Positions 22,901-35,040 of a DNA stretch of 64,000 nt are shown piece by piece. Position 1 is the first letter of the stretch. Each line of letters opens with the position of its first letter. Below the pieces are notes generated by a model. That model searched no databases and had not been told where the DNA came from. It was given only the letters and a program-made list of their open reading frames with translations. The position numbers and the translations under genes were made by a program. The stretch is taken from contig JAZKJV010003122.1 of the NCBI GenBank assembly GCA_037367405.1, positions 186,001 through 250,000 on the forward strand, in the 5' to 3' direction. The stretch is from Ottelia alismoides. Its lineage: Eukaryota > Streptophyta > Magnoliopsida > Alismatales > Hydrocharitaceae.

Positions 22901-23730
22901 TAGGTGTATATTGTATAAGTATATGTATTGTATATTCATCTATGTATTTTGTATTTTATTTTATTTTAATGTTTTATTTAGGGTTTTATTCTAGTTTTAA
23001 TATGTATATATAATATAAATAATATTTGCAAAATTATAAAAATATAAAGTTATAAAGATAATAAAGATTAAGTAAAATGAATATTTTATTCGGGTATATT
23101 ATATAATAGGGGTCCAAAACCAAACTTTCACATCTTTACTCCAAAAAATATAAAACCACCTTCATTAAATAGCTTATTAAAAGATATATACAATTAAAGA
23201 TGATTTTGATACATTTTGAGTTTTTATTTGGAAGATATAGGTCTGGGAAGTTAGGATTTTGGAATCTTATTCAGAGTATAACTTTTACTCTATATATTAT
23301 TTTTGTATGAAATTAATTTTTGTATTTTTATATATTTTGTTATCTACAATTTTCATGTAAAAAGTGCCTTTATTTGATGTATAAAAAGTGGGAAATAAAA
23401 TGGGTTCCAAAAATGAATAAATAATGAATTATTAAATGGGATTTTTATTGTATAATTGACCCTTATCTCTCCCTACTTTATTCCTTATCGACCTAGTCAT
23501 CAAGATGCCTAGGTCTCAGGGTTCAGGGTCATAAAATACCTCTGGCATTTTATTAATTTTCTTTTCTTTTCTTTATTCTATAATTTTGGCATTAAAAATC
23601 ATATTTTATGCAGTATTTGTACAACAAGGGATGAATGTTAATTTATGCAAATTTAGGGTATTTACATGCATTAGCTAGGGTTTTTAAGGCCAATATAATA
23701 GAATAAAGATGATTAAATGGAGATTCATCA
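19978..23730 (-). mobile_element. nested solo LTR, reverse orientation, same family
   Basis: In plus coordinates it begins TAATAATTAAG and ends AGATTCATCA, the reverse complement of the LTR start TGATGAATCT. It is flanked by GTTAC (19973-19977) and GTTGC (23731-23735), a 5-bp target duplication with one change; the uninterrupted 3' LTR has GTTTC there (near 37970). No internal sequence remains, so this is a solo LTR of about 3.75 kb left by recombination between two LTRs. A double G-box palindrome is at 21192-21219. Confidence 0.9.
21192..21219. promoter_or_regulatory. double G-box palindrome, nested solo LTR
   Basis: Arms CACCTCACGTG and CACGTGAGGTA with spacer GGCGAC. Both CACGTG cores are intact; only the last base of the second arm differs. 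Confidence 0.6.
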
Positions 23731-23735
23731 GTTGC

Positions 23736-24085
23736 CTATTTTATCATGATTAACCCAAGACCAAAAATCCCTAAAAATAGCAAAAGGAAAGACTAAAAAT
23801 TAAAAAGCTCCAAAATCCAACTAAAAATATTAAAAATCTTTTAAAAAACTAAAAAATATTTTCTATGTCTGCATTTTATTTATAATATTATCTAGCTGAT
23901 AAAATTGATTTGAAGAATTTTGGATGTGTTTTGCTATTTTTAATCTTCATGTCAATCTTGGCCTAATATTTAGTCCCTGGTTTAGGCTCTTTTCGATTTA
24001 AAAATACATAAAAATTAGCAAAAATTCTAGAAATATGACAAAACATTAGAAAAATATGTAAAACAAAAAATAAATTAATTTTGTT
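23736..24085 (+). repeat. 5' LTR of element 2, second part (truncated)
   Basis: Picks up the LTR exactly where 19977 left off (CTATTTTATCATG, matching 37975 onward) and follows it to about 24085. The last 490 or so bases of the LTR present at 38320-38809, which include the U5 motif GTGGTTTGACCTC, are missing, and so is the primer site. The next bases match the element 1 leader. Confidence 0.8.
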
Positions 24086-26351
24086 ATTTTTTATGTTCAT
24101 TCACTTATTCATTGATATAATTAGTGAATTATTTCTTCTTTTACATATTTATTCAATTATTCTTTGTGTATAATCATTTTGATTAAATTTATTTGATTAT
24201 CTGTGCTAATACATCTCTTTGTGAATTTGTTGTGAGGGCATGCTACGCGAGATCAGTTTCTTAGGAGACCGATGCAACCAAGCTTGGTGGAGACTGGTAT
24301 TCTCCTTCAGATCAGTTGGAGAGGTGACAAATGATATGCAAGAAGAAAATATCAAGCATAGAATTTAATTGGGTTTATTTATGGTGAGAGAGAGAGAGGC
24401 ATTCGTTTATAATTTATAGTAATTAAGACTTGGACACTACTCTCCACAACGAGGTCCAGTGCCTGGGTGTCTGTTCACGTGGGGGCCTCATCGTAGTTTT
24501 TTGTGTTTTACTGCCTTCTTTTATTTTATTTCCCGTTGTTTTGAGTTTTCCTCCTTTTTATTTGTTTTGTGTACATGGAGCCCCTAGACTTAGGTTGCTT
24601 GTCTCAGTATTAGGTCCAAATTCCTAATAATAATGCATGTACCTATAGTCTCTTACATTTGGATCTAATCAAATTAATAAATGTTAGTTATTTGGACTTG
24701 AGACCGCATGCTGAGAGAGGTCATATAAAAGCTTACAGGACCCATTGTGGTGGAAATCGATTGGCATCAAAGACCGGACCTTGGTCTCATTTCTGAATAA
24801 TTAACATATGATTCTTCACAATTAATAGAAGCTACTATTTAGGGTGATTTTGTCGATCGCACTCTGCCATGTAGTTAGGTTTAAAAATTCTATGTTGCAT
24901 ACCACATGGAGAGAGCTGGGAAGCACTGTAAGTCCTCTAACTCAGCATGCATCATTAGATTCAATGGTGAGATTTCCATCATCGAATCGACTTGCACGAC
25001 TTTTTTGCTAGCTCCCTTTGATTTTGAGCACCTAGGACTTAAATGAAAATCTATAAAAATGTTAGGCGTTTGTATGCAAAAAGATCCAAAAAAAGTGAAA
25101 ACTCAAAAATTAAAATAAGGGACTGCTAAATAAACTTTGACCTTAATTAAAATCCTTAATGGACTTTCATTGTCTTGGGTTCATAAAGCACTCATTGTTT
25201 TCGCGTACCTTAGGAGGGGACCAAAACCCCTCCCATGAGCGAGGCATGACTTGCTAAGGATTAGAGCCAAAAACCCAGTCTGTAACTGCCTTGTGTATCG
25301 CCCGGAATTTCGAAGTAATGACGCTTCTATCGTACGTGACCAAGTACATCCTTGTCAGCGATGGTGTTCCCGCCTTGTATGAAACATCGACTTGATCTGA
25401 AGTATTGAGCTTAGGACATGCCCTCATGGGTGTGTCTATCTCATTGGTTTGCATCCGAGTAGGTCCTTATACGCTTACAGGTGATTCCATTGCGAGCGAG
25501 GACCAAAGTAGTGGTTTTGCCTATCGGCTTCCTCTCTTTATTTCTTAGGCTGAGTAGGGATCCAAGAAGGGTTACAAGGACCTCAAAAAGTGTAGACTAC
25601 ATGTTACAAAGGAGGATGACAAGTACATGATACTTGTCTGGAAGTACTCTCTCTCCAATAGGGTTAGCATGCTAAGGACTTGTTAAAAGATAATAACTCT
25701 AAAAATAAAATATAGTAAATAGACGGTCCTTCACGAATTCACATGGCGTGAGTTGATGATCCCATTTTTGTATTATGTTTGTATGGATCTAGATTAGGTT
25801 CAAAAATAAAGTCCCGTACAGTTGCGCAAATTTTGTCATGTGTGTCTTCCTCTTTGACCCCCTCTCAGTTCGAGCCTTTCTACTATTTTACACTCCTCTT
25901 ATTCCTCATTGACCATCGTATCTTTCCTCCTATATCGATCTCCTTTTGCTCCATGATGGAGATCCATGGATGGTTTAGTCAGGATCCTGCCGACACGCAC
26001 AGTGATTCCATGGACTCGACGTCATCAATAATTCGAGGTGATTCCCAAGAACCCATTCTGGACCTTGCGGGCCAATCTCCAGACTCCTCGCCTTCTTCCC
26101 ATCTCCTTTGACCGCCCAATAAATCGGGACCACTCTTGTCCCACATCCGTCGTTGTGAATGGGAGTCGATTGCAGTCTACATCTTCTTTCCATTCACACC
26201 AATCTTGGATTGACCCTAACCTCATATTCATCTTGGTAGTTGGGATTCAATTTCAAGTGGTTTCATTGGGATTCTTTCACATTTCATATAGAAGCCAACC
26301 CCAGTCTTGGATCCCAATACATAATTCATCTCCTTTGACTCAGACCTAGAA
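24086..26351 (+). other. element 2 leader
   Basis: Homologous, in reverse, to the element 1 leader (4700 down to 2440), e.g. GAGGTCCAGTGCC near 24450 versus its complement near 4360. It contains the antisense ORF 25254-25454 that matches 3325-3555. Several short sense ORFs near 25779-26349 have a weak counterpart in element 1 (2526-2846, LQTPRLLP/LQTPRFLP) but no domain. Confidence 0.7.
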
Positions 26352-28305
26352 ATGGCACCATAGGGAAAAGGGAAAGGACAACATCCTTCATAGATGGAGT
26401 CGGGTGAGGGACCCGATCAGAACCAAGTCAACGCTCAGTTGCTGGCTTCCATACAGGCCATACAACAGGAGATGATAGAGCATGCTCTTGTTCAGACTGT
26501 ATTTCAGGACATGCTGAGTGATCTCAGGAACATAACAACATGAGGAGGAGGAAGAGACATACCCGCGTGATGACCCTGAAGAAGAAGAACTGGAACTTGA
26601 GAGGCAGAAACCAAGGCTGAAAGAGACTTACAACCCTAGAGACAGCCGGATGATTGAGTGGGTTCTCATCCCACCGGTGCACACGCACTTTGAGCTCAAG
26701 CTGCAATTCCTTGCTCTTCTACCGTCATTCTCTGACGAACCACCCACTACCCCAACTTTCCATTGGATGTGGTGAAGATGATGGCGTTCCCCTTCAGCCT
26801 ACAAGACAAGGCCCTTTACTGGGCCAATCATTTGGGGAAGGTTATGATGACATGGGAGGAACTTAAGTCTATGTTCCTTCACAAGTTCTACCCTCTCAGT
26901 CGGTTCAACCGGATGCAAGCCACGATTAGTAACTTCTCCCAGGAAACTCATGAGTCTATTCATGAAACATGGGAGCAATTCATAGACCTGCAGAAGAAGT
27001 GACTCAATCATGAGATACCGAAGACTAGCTTTGTCCAGCACTTTTCCGGGGGCCTGAATGTAGAGAGCCAAAGGCTAGTAAATGCTGCATGCAGAGGGTC
27101 TCACTTCAATAAGGGTGAAGATCTGGTATGGCAAAAATTCAAAGAAATGGTCGAAGGAAGGCCGCCCTATCTTCATTATGAGCATATTAGAGACAACCAC
27201 AGGTACTCCAAAAGCCAGTGCACATGGCAGTAGCCAGAGAGGCGGAAAAATATGACAGCTCCAACCTTAGTATCATCGGGGTCCATCTTTCAAAGGTTGA
27301 CATTATTGAGAAGTGGTCACATGATCTTGAGAAGCTTTCTATGATCAAACAAAAGACTCAAAACGTGGACAAAGTGGACCAGATCACCAAGTAGTTGGAG
27401 CTGCTGGTGAGCACCATTAGAGTCGTGTAGTCGATGACACCATCTTCAGAAACTCCTGCTGAGAAGAAAGATGAGACATTACCGCAACATCAGCCTCAGC
27501 CTAGTCAGCATCCACTGGACATCCAGCATGTATATTACGTATAGGCACCTGAGCATGGCCTACCACAACAGTAGATAGTGGTCTTCCAGCTTGACTTCCT
27601 TCCCCCTTGGATCTAGCATTTTTACCTCTAACACTGATTCAGGAGGTCAACAATGTATGGAGAAATGATACGCAGTTGACCCATCCTACGTGTCTACAAC
27701 ATGGTCAGCCACAGGCCAGGCCTTACCACCAACCTCAGGGTGGTCATTTTGGACAGTCTTTCCAACCTTAGCTTCAATACCAGAATCACCAGTCTCCACA
27801 GTATCAGGGCAATTGGAGACAGAAGCAACAATATCCCTAGCTACAACACCACCATCCACAACCGTATCATTAGTACGCAGCTGGTTAGCAGCAGTATCCT
27901 CCTCCTCCATATCAACAATATCATCTTCCTACTCCACAACACCATCAGTTGTTCTAGCCTCAGCTGCCCAATAGTAAAAAACAGTGTGGTTTGTACGCTG
28001 ATACTTCTGAGGTAACTCCACTAAACCTGTCCTTGGATTGCTTGGCCCAACCTATAAAGGGTCTAGCAGAAATGACGAAGAAACTTGATGACCTGACCGC
28101 CACCGAAACTCCCATTCCGGTGCAGGTCGAAGAAAACCCTAATAATTTTAAAAGAAAAAAGCAGGTAGAATGTGATGTCCTGTCTATGCATATCGAGTCA
28201 TATAGACATGATTTTGTTTTATCTAGTGTTGTTACTCTCAGGAGCGGTAGGACTTTACCTTCATCTGTCACAAACCAAGGGAAGAATAAAGCTTTGTCAG
28301 GTTAA
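26352..28305 (+). pseudogene. element 2 gag
   Basis: Starts with the same MAP...GKGKGQ wording as element 1, with an early stop. The capsid-like core (about 26650-27180) keeps KMMAFPFSLQDKALYWANHL, TWEELKSMFLHKFYP and ESIHETWEQFIDLQKK, then a stop. The Q-rich tail (27360-28000) is broken by many stops and at least two frameshifts, and the end keeps DCLAQPIKGLAEMTKKLDDLTAT. The product of an intact copy would be the particle protein. Longest surviving open frame in the core is 79 residues. Confidence 0.8.
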
Positions 28306-28500
28306 TCGCCATCTTCTGCATCAGTCGTGCCAGCTATCGGGTCGGATGAGGAAGACGGAGGAGCCATGCCAATTGCCATCCATCTCCACCGCCACCAACA
28401 AAAACAACAAAAAATCAGAAAATTCAAAAAGACCAAAAAGATGTTCGAGTCGACGTGAAGCCGTGCCAGCCACGGAGGAGCCGCCCGGTGCATTGATCCT

Positions 28501-29436
28501 ATGCCAGCCGACAGAGCAGAGACATCACATTTTATTTGTCCACCAGTAGCAGAATCATCAATTCCAGCATGTACACCTTTTTGTGATCTGGATGTACAAA
28601 AATTTGTGGACAAGAATTTTGTTGTAAATAAGAACTCTGTCTTTGATTTCAGTAATGTAAATAATCCTTTCCCTGATGCATTAGAAAAATACAAAAATGC
28701 AAATATAAAAAGTGCATTATCTAATCATGGAGTTGTGGATGTTCTGAATAGTTTGACTATTGAGATGCCATTAATGATGGCCATGAAGTATAATCCCGCG
28801 ATGAAGAAAGGGTTGAAGGAGGCATGTATAAACAAGCATCAGTCAACACTCTACAATAGACACCGGCAGGTAGAGAAGCACATCCTCACCATGGCCACAG
28901 TTGTAGCCATCAGCAATCTCCTTCAGAAGAAGGTAGACAAGGGAGCACCTTTGATTAGATGCGAGATATTTTACCAAGTCTTCGAGCGGACTCTCCTTGA
29001 CAGCAGTTTTTCCATCAACCTCTTGCCCTCGTCATTACTGCAAGAATTCGGGTTGGGTCCATTGAAGCAAACACACATGATCCTGCAGTTCGCAGATCGA
29101 TCTGTCAAAAGAACCCAAGGTTTGTTGGAAGATGTTGTGGTAAAGGTGCATGATATGCATTTTCCCGTCGATTTTCTGTTCCTTGATATGGACTCTTCTG
29201 CACCCTTACTCCAGATGCCCATTATCCTTGCACGACCATTCCTACATACCGCAGAAGTTGTAGTTGACTACAGGTCTGGCAAGATCACGTTCAGCTTGAG
29301 CAATCACAAAATTACAATAGACATAGTCAGCAAGGCTAAAGTCGTATCTGATGAAAGTCATGCAGCACTGCCTGGAGCAAACTGTGATTTCATTGGAGAA
29401 ATAAGAGATACACACCACTCTTTGAATGACACTTAG
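28501..29436 (+). pseudogene. element 2 aspartic protease region (311-residue ORF)
   Basis: The longest intact frame of element 2. Residues about 1-120 are the linker seen also in element 1. The protease core follows: LLDSSFSINLLPSSLLQEFGLG, then LQFADRSVKRTQGLLEDVVVKV, then FPVDFLFLDMD and IILARPFLHTA. In plant Ty3 proteases the active site is normally D-[ST]-G or DLGAS, and the flap/end motif is ILGRPFL. Here the glycine after the catalytic Asp is Ser, and ILGRPFL reads ILARPFL, so activity is doubtful even though the frame is open. Confidence 0.82.
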
Positions 29437-29525
29437 ACCCTAGAATTCCTCTCTCCTAAGGAGGACAGGAAATCATAGTCGACACAAGCTCCGATGGCAC
29501 ATGGGAGACAGAATCAGATTCACTG

Positions 29526-30500
29526 ATGGATCTCTTCGACTATGATAATTCATTCCAGCCCGAACACGATGAATTCATTGCAGATCTATTTGTCACATTG
29601 TCAGTTAAACAACAACCGGTTGAGATGAGCAGAACTTCCTCCAAGATTCAAGCAGATCATCCCCCAACCATCATAGTGTCTAAGGTAACCGAGAAGCCTG
29701 CCAGATCAGTACCTGAACTAAAGCCACTTCTGACAGGCCTTAAGTACCTTAAGTTCCTTTCGGGTGTAGAGAACATGTATCCCGTCATCATCAGCAGTAG
29801 GCTGACCCCGGATCAAGAATCTCGACTTCTGAAGGTTCTAGAAAATTTATAAGGCACTTGGTTGGCATGTCTCAGACCTCCGCGGGATATATCATGCTCT
29901 GTGTTCACACCACATTTATTTGGAAGAAGCTACCAAGCCATCCCGAGAATTCCAAAGAAGACTGAACCCAAACCCGCAGGACGTCGTCATGAAAAAAATC
30001 AAGAAATGATTTGCCACATGCTTCATTTATCCCATCTTCGATTCAAAATGGGTTAGCCCTCTACATGTTGTTCCGAAAAAAATCAGGGCTCACAGTGGTT
30101 ACAAATGACAGAGGAGAGGAGATCTCTACTTGGTTACCAACATCATGTCGTGTATGTGTTAACTACCGCCTTCTTAATGCAACAACCAAGAAGGACCACT
30201 TCCCCTTGCCATTCATTGATCAAGTATTGGAAAGACTGGCCGACAAGGAGTTCTTCTGTTTTCTAGATGGGTACTCCGAGTACAACCAAGTGGCAATTGC
30301 TCATGAGGATCAAGAGAAGACTTCCTTCACTTGCCTGTTCGACACCTGTGCTTTCTGAAGAATACCCTTTGGACTATGCAACGCACCAGCGACATTCTAG
30401 ACATGCATGCTTCCAGTTTTTGCCGAGATGGTAGGCAGTTTTCTCGAGGTGTTTATGGACGATTTCTTTATTTTAGAAATGTCGTGAAGTCAATCTGGTG
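29526..30500 (+). pseudogene. element 2 reverse transcriptase, N-terminal and catalytic part
   Basis: 29526-29852 gives the PR-RT linker ending ELKPLLTGLKYLKFL and YPVIISSRLTPDQESRLLKVL. The RT palm follows: VCVNYRLLNATTKKDHFPLPFIDQVLERLADKEFFCFLDGYSEYNQVAIA (30011-30358 frame), a TGA stop, then RIPFGLCNAPATF and the catalytic box VFMDDF (30449-30466) in the same frame. Frameshifts near 29850-30010 and after 30470 and at least three stops inactivate it. The VxMDD box retains both aspartates. Confidence 0.88.
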
Positions 30501-31200
30501 TTATCTTGGGAAAAGAGCCACTTCATGGTCACAGAGGGGATTGTGATGGGTCACGTTGTTTCCAAACGTGGCATGGAAATCGACCCGGTGAAGGTGGATG
30601 TGATTGCCAATCTAGAGCGAACTCAGATAGTAAAAAATGTGAGGTCATTTCTAGGGCTTGTAGGGTTCTATAGAAGATTCGTCTGTGAATTCAGCCGTAT
30701 CGCCCGACCTCTTACTGGATTGCTATGCAAGGAGACTGAGTTCCATGTTGATCACCAAGTTCTCCTATCATTTAACCAGCTAAAGGAGCTAATTACTCAA
30801 GCTCTGGTCCTACAACCACCAGATTAGTCTCTTCCTTTTGAGATCACGATGGATGCATCAGATTTTGCAGTTGGGGCTATTCTAGGACAGAGGAAAGACA
30901 AGGCGCCCTATGCCATTCACTATGCCAACAAAACACTAGATGATGATCAAAGAAATTACACAGCGATAGAGAAAGAATTGCTGGTTGTGGTATTCACCCT
31001 TGAGAAGTTCATGTCCTATCTTTTGGGATCGAAAGTCACTATCTATACCGACCACTTTGCTATCAGATATTTACAATAAAAGAAGGATGCCAAGCTTAGA
31101 CTGATCAGATGGATCCTTCTCCTCCAAGAACTTGATCTGGAAATCCAGGATAAGTCTGGGGTTCAGAATGTGGTAGCGGATCACCTCTCCATAATCGAGC
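30498..31200 (+). pseudogene. element 2 RT thumb and RNase H
   Basis: The 30498-30827 frame holds the RT thumb/connection (GHVVSKRGMEIDPVKVDVIANL, VRSFLGLVGFYRRFV). After one TAG the RNase H part continues in frame: MDASDFAVGAILGQRKDK, NYTAIEKELLVVVFTLEKF, YLLGSKVTIYTDHFAIRYL, with the catalytic D, E and D positions of the Ty3 RNase H present. A TAA at 31077-31079 is followed in phase by [22 protein letters not shown] and VVADHLS. Confidence 0.88.
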
Positions 31201-32638
31201 AGCAAGAGCCTCCAATGAGCAATGTACCCATCACAGACACCTTTCCTGATGAGTCAATTTTAGCCATGGATTCACTCCCTTGGTATGTCGATATTTTCAA
31301 CTACCTCGTATTGGGTGTAGTTCCACAAGATTGGACAAAAATTCAAAAGGACAAATTCTTGTCAACTATTCATTTCTACTAATAGGAAGATCTGCTCTTA
31401 TTCAGGGAAGGAGCGGATTGTATTTGGCACGGATGCAATCCTTAGGTGGAGCAACATAGTGTCCTCGAGCATTGTCGTTCACTCGAATCTGTGGGCATCA
31501 CTATGGTGATAGAACGATAATGAAAGTATTGTAGTGTGGCTTCTGGTGGCCTACACTATTAAGGATGCTGCAACATATGTTAAGCGTTGCGCTGACTATC
31601 ATAGATTGAAAGGTACCCTTACAGCTAAAGATTCAATGCCTCTGAAGATCATTAAGAATGTAGATGTATTCGATGCTTGGGGTATCGATTTAATGGGACC
31701 CTTCCCCAACAATCAGGGATACGAGCACATCCTTCTTGTCGTTGATTATGTGAGTCGTTGGGTTGAAGCTATCCTCGCTCGAGCCACAGACAACCATACA
31801 ATGTGTCGCTTTCTGAAAGAAAACATTATCTTGTGATTCAGGATTCCAAAGATACTAATATCAGAGGGGGGTTAGCCACTTCATTAACAAAGAGGTCAAG
31901 AAATTACTGACGGAGTACGACATTGAGCACCGAGTCACATCTCCTTACCATCCTCAGACTATTGGTATGGCTGAACTTTCTAACAAAGAAATTAAGATAA
32001 TCCTCCCGAAGCTTGTCAAGCCAGACAAGAAAAATTGGTTCCAACTCTTGGACTCAATCCTTTGGGCATACAGAACTTCTTACAAGTCTTTGATGGGCAT
32101 GTCACCCTGCTGTCTTGTATATGGGAAGCTATGCCATATGCCAGTGGAGCTGATTTGTAAATCATTATGAGCAGTTAACCGTTGCAACCTGGACCCACAA
32201 CAAGGTGGTCAGAAAAGAAAAGAGGATCTGAACAAGCTCCTGAAATTCAGGGACTACGCATACGAAAACACATTGATGTACACGGAGAAGGTAAAACGTT
32301 GGCATGGCCAGCACATCAAATAAAAGACCTTCGAGACTTGACAAAAAGTGTGGCTATTCGATGCAAAGTTGAAGATCTTCCCAGGTAAATTAAAGAGAAA
32401 ATGAATAGGGTCATTCAGAGTTCAAGAAGTGTGTGACAACATAAGTATTGTGATATCAGAATTATCTCCTGACACGCAACCATTTATCGTCAATGGTCTG
32501 TTATTGAAGTCCTACCTTGAACATGACACTTTACTGACCGTTGTCGACTCTATCCAAGTACTAAGCACTGAAGGAACACCCACAATAGTAGTAGCATCAC
32601 ATGATTCAGATAATGTCACTCAAAAACTCTTCCTTTAA
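31201..32638 (+). pseudogene. element 2 integrase
   Basis: Zinc-finger region about 31400-31620 is broken, and the CC pair normally written CxxC reads CADYH. The DDE core keeps the first Asp (codon 31687-31689 in WGIDLMGPFP) and the Glu (codon 31973-31975 in MAELSNKEIK); the second Asp region (normally SDGGTHF) reads SEGG with a frame change near 31868. The C-terminal part has ILWAYRTSYKSLMGMSPCCLVYGKLCHMPVEL and later KRWHGQHIK and FPGKLK. The tail 32429-32638 is an open frame ending with TAA. No env-like ORF follows. Confidence 0.88.
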
Positions 32639-35027
32639 GCTTTCATATTTTCTTCTTTTCGTATTCAGTTTTCATTATCTAACAAAAAATTGTGTGTGGG
32701 TGTCACCCTTTTTGTCATACATCTATACTTAGGACATAATTTATCCTAAGTATGGGGGGATGTGCACCCTGAGTTTGTTCATTCTTTGATCCCCTCCACT
32801 ATCTACTCTTCTCGTATATACTTAGGGATATCTTACCCTAACTATAGGGGGAGAAAGTCATAGTTGTGATTTGTTCATCCCCAATCTCGACCCTCCCTGC
32901 CTTGTGTACAGTCTGCGATACTTAGGATTATTTCATCCTAAGTATAGGGGGGACAATCGACTTCTCATTCATTTATTTCCTTGTTCATTCGTTTATTCTA
33001 TACTCAGTATGAGTTATTTTTTCTCTTTCGCTATGATTTATGAGGACATAGCTCAAGCTAAGTATAAGGGGGTCATATATACTATGTATTTACTTTAGCC
33101 ATAATTCGTACTTTCGTATTTTTAATAAGTATGGTTAGATCACTATTCATATACAAACATATACAATCCGATTAAATCACTTAATAAAAAGATGTGTATT
33201 ATTCCTTAAAATAGTTTTGTATATACTGATTAATTAATTAGGTAAAAATATTTTGTAAAATGTTTGAAAAATACTTTGAATATATTTTTTAAAAAATCCT
33301 TTGAAAATTGTTTGAAAACTATTTTGTAAAATGTGTTCAACCTTTGAAAAATATTTTTTTGAAAAAAAAATCTTTTTTGTGTGAAATAAAAATCTTTTGA
33401 AAACTATTTGCAAATGGTTTGGAAAATGGTTGTAGAAATAATTTGAAATATATATATATATACTGTTTGAAAACCCCTTGGAAAACAATTTTCAAATGTT
33501 TGTAATTTTTTTTAAAAATTATTTTGGACTATAGTTTTCAAAATTATTTGAAAATGATTTTCAAATAAGTTTGACGAATATACACATCACACTCAAATTT
33601 TTTATTAACTGTATATACATATTTATAAAATAATCATACATCCCTTATAAATTCTTAAGAACCAAATCTTGTAAATATAAAATGCATCCTAGTGTAAATA
33701 TTTGTACATGTTTTTATCCAAAATCTTTTATTTTTAAAAATCACAAAAACATTTGCAAAACCAAAAATCCAAAAATATTTGCAAAAATATTTTTGAAAAA
33801 TTTCATAAAAAATTGTAAAACCTTTTTCAAAAATCCATAAAAAGTTCAAAACTTTGAAAATTGCATCACTTGCATTGTACATAACATTCACATTTTTTTA
33901 AGATTAAGTTTGATAATCGAACGAGTCTAAGTAAAATCTGAATATTTGAGCATGGTTGGACCTTAAATCTACCTAATCGTATGAACCTTATAGGAATTGG
34001 AATCAAGGTACTTCATGTCTAGTTGATTTAATTCTTTGAGGATCATGAAACTAGGTTCATTGGATTCTTAACGGCCTAAGTAGAGTATTTCAGATCACAC
34101 ACACAACTCTTGTTGATAATGACCTAACTTGAACAACTGCACCTTTCACTTGGCTCAACTCAATTGGAGTGGTGACGAGATTGGATTTGCCGGTATGAGA
34201 TGCACACAAGTGGAAACATTTGTCCTCGTCTAGGGAGGGAAGTGCACCCCAATCCATCTAGTGGCGTCGACGTCTAAAGACAGGAGAGTTTGGGTTGCAA
34301 TACTGCTTCAAAAGAGGGATAGTCTACTGGCTCAAGAGGAAAACTTCCTTATGAAAATGTTGCAATATATAGTATTTCAGAGAAAAAAACTCCAAAAAAG
34401 TGGACAGGCCTGACTGAAAATAAAATGCTTGCCGGAGTGTATATATTTGTATAGTCAATATGAAAGCTTCAGCTTCAAAGTCATATCTTGTGAGTCTGCA
34501 GCTGGATGACTTGACTACATCGGTCATGCATCTTGGGAAAGGTAGCTACACTGGCTACCATCCATTCTACTCTTCACCCCCTCCTCTTGAGTTGTTTGTC
34601 ACTTAAACTTAGAAGGGAATACCCCACACCTCAAGGAAGGAGTTGTTGAATTGGGGTATCATTGGGTTGTTATGCTGGAGAAGTCAGTCTCTTTATCATT
34701 TCAATTGAGGAGAGCTACCATCACATACACTATACAAGTAAGATTCATAGTCATAAGGGTTTGCGTATGAGTTGAAGTATTTTGACCTGGCTATTGAGGA
34801 GTCTTGTGCATAGTTTTTGGAGTCTTGAAGGCTGTTGTGTTTCAAATCCGGTTCCCAATAAGGTTCCGACCGCACTAAAATTCTAATAGTTTGACTTAAG
34901 CTCCAAACTTTGATTTTGTGAAGATAAGTTTGAACATTAAATTTAATCCATTCTCTTTCCTTTTCTTTTCTTTGTTTTTATTTTTTTGCACTTCTTGCAT
35001 AAGTGTTTGCGAGGGACTAATAAAGGC
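32639..35027 (+). other. element 2 3' untranslated region
   Basis: About 2.4 kb without coding signal. The first part (32700-33080) holds four hairpin-plus-polypurine modules, listed separately. Then comes an A/T-rich stretch of imperfect repeats of the kind TTTGAAAA (33240-33560), then less biased sequence to the polypurine tract. Layout matches that of the family 3 element (13146-14880). Confidence 0.6.
32727..33074 (+). repeat. four hairpin plus polypurine modules
   Basis: Module 1: arms ACTTAGGA (32727-32734) and TCCTAAGT (32744-32751), then ATGGGGGGA. Module 2: TTAGGG (32822-32827) and CCCTAA (32836-32841), then TATAGGGGGAGA. Module 3: perfect 9-bp arms ACTTAGGAT (32920-32928) and ATCCTAAGT (32935-32943), then ATAGGGGGGACA. 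Module 4, decayed: GAGGACATAGC ... GCTAAGTATAAGGGGG (33042-33072). Polypurine runs start about 93, 99 and 120 bases apart. Each resembles the true tract at 35028-35040. Confidence 0.75.
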
Positions 35028-35040
35028 AAGTATAGGGGAG
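35028..35040 (+). promoter_or_regulatory. polypurine tract of element 2
   Basis: AAGTATAGGGGAG directly precedes the LTR start TGATGAATCT. It would prime plus-strand DNA synthesis. Confidence 0.8.

Noticed and set aside
32727..33074. CRISPR-like array of regularly spaced repeats
   Set aside because: Repeats are imperfect, contain a polypurine run, number only four, and lie in a plant retroelement 3' region; no cas genes.
32639..35027. env-like ORF after integrase, as in some Athila elements
   Set aside because: No open frame of useful length, membrane segment or signal peptide in this stretch.
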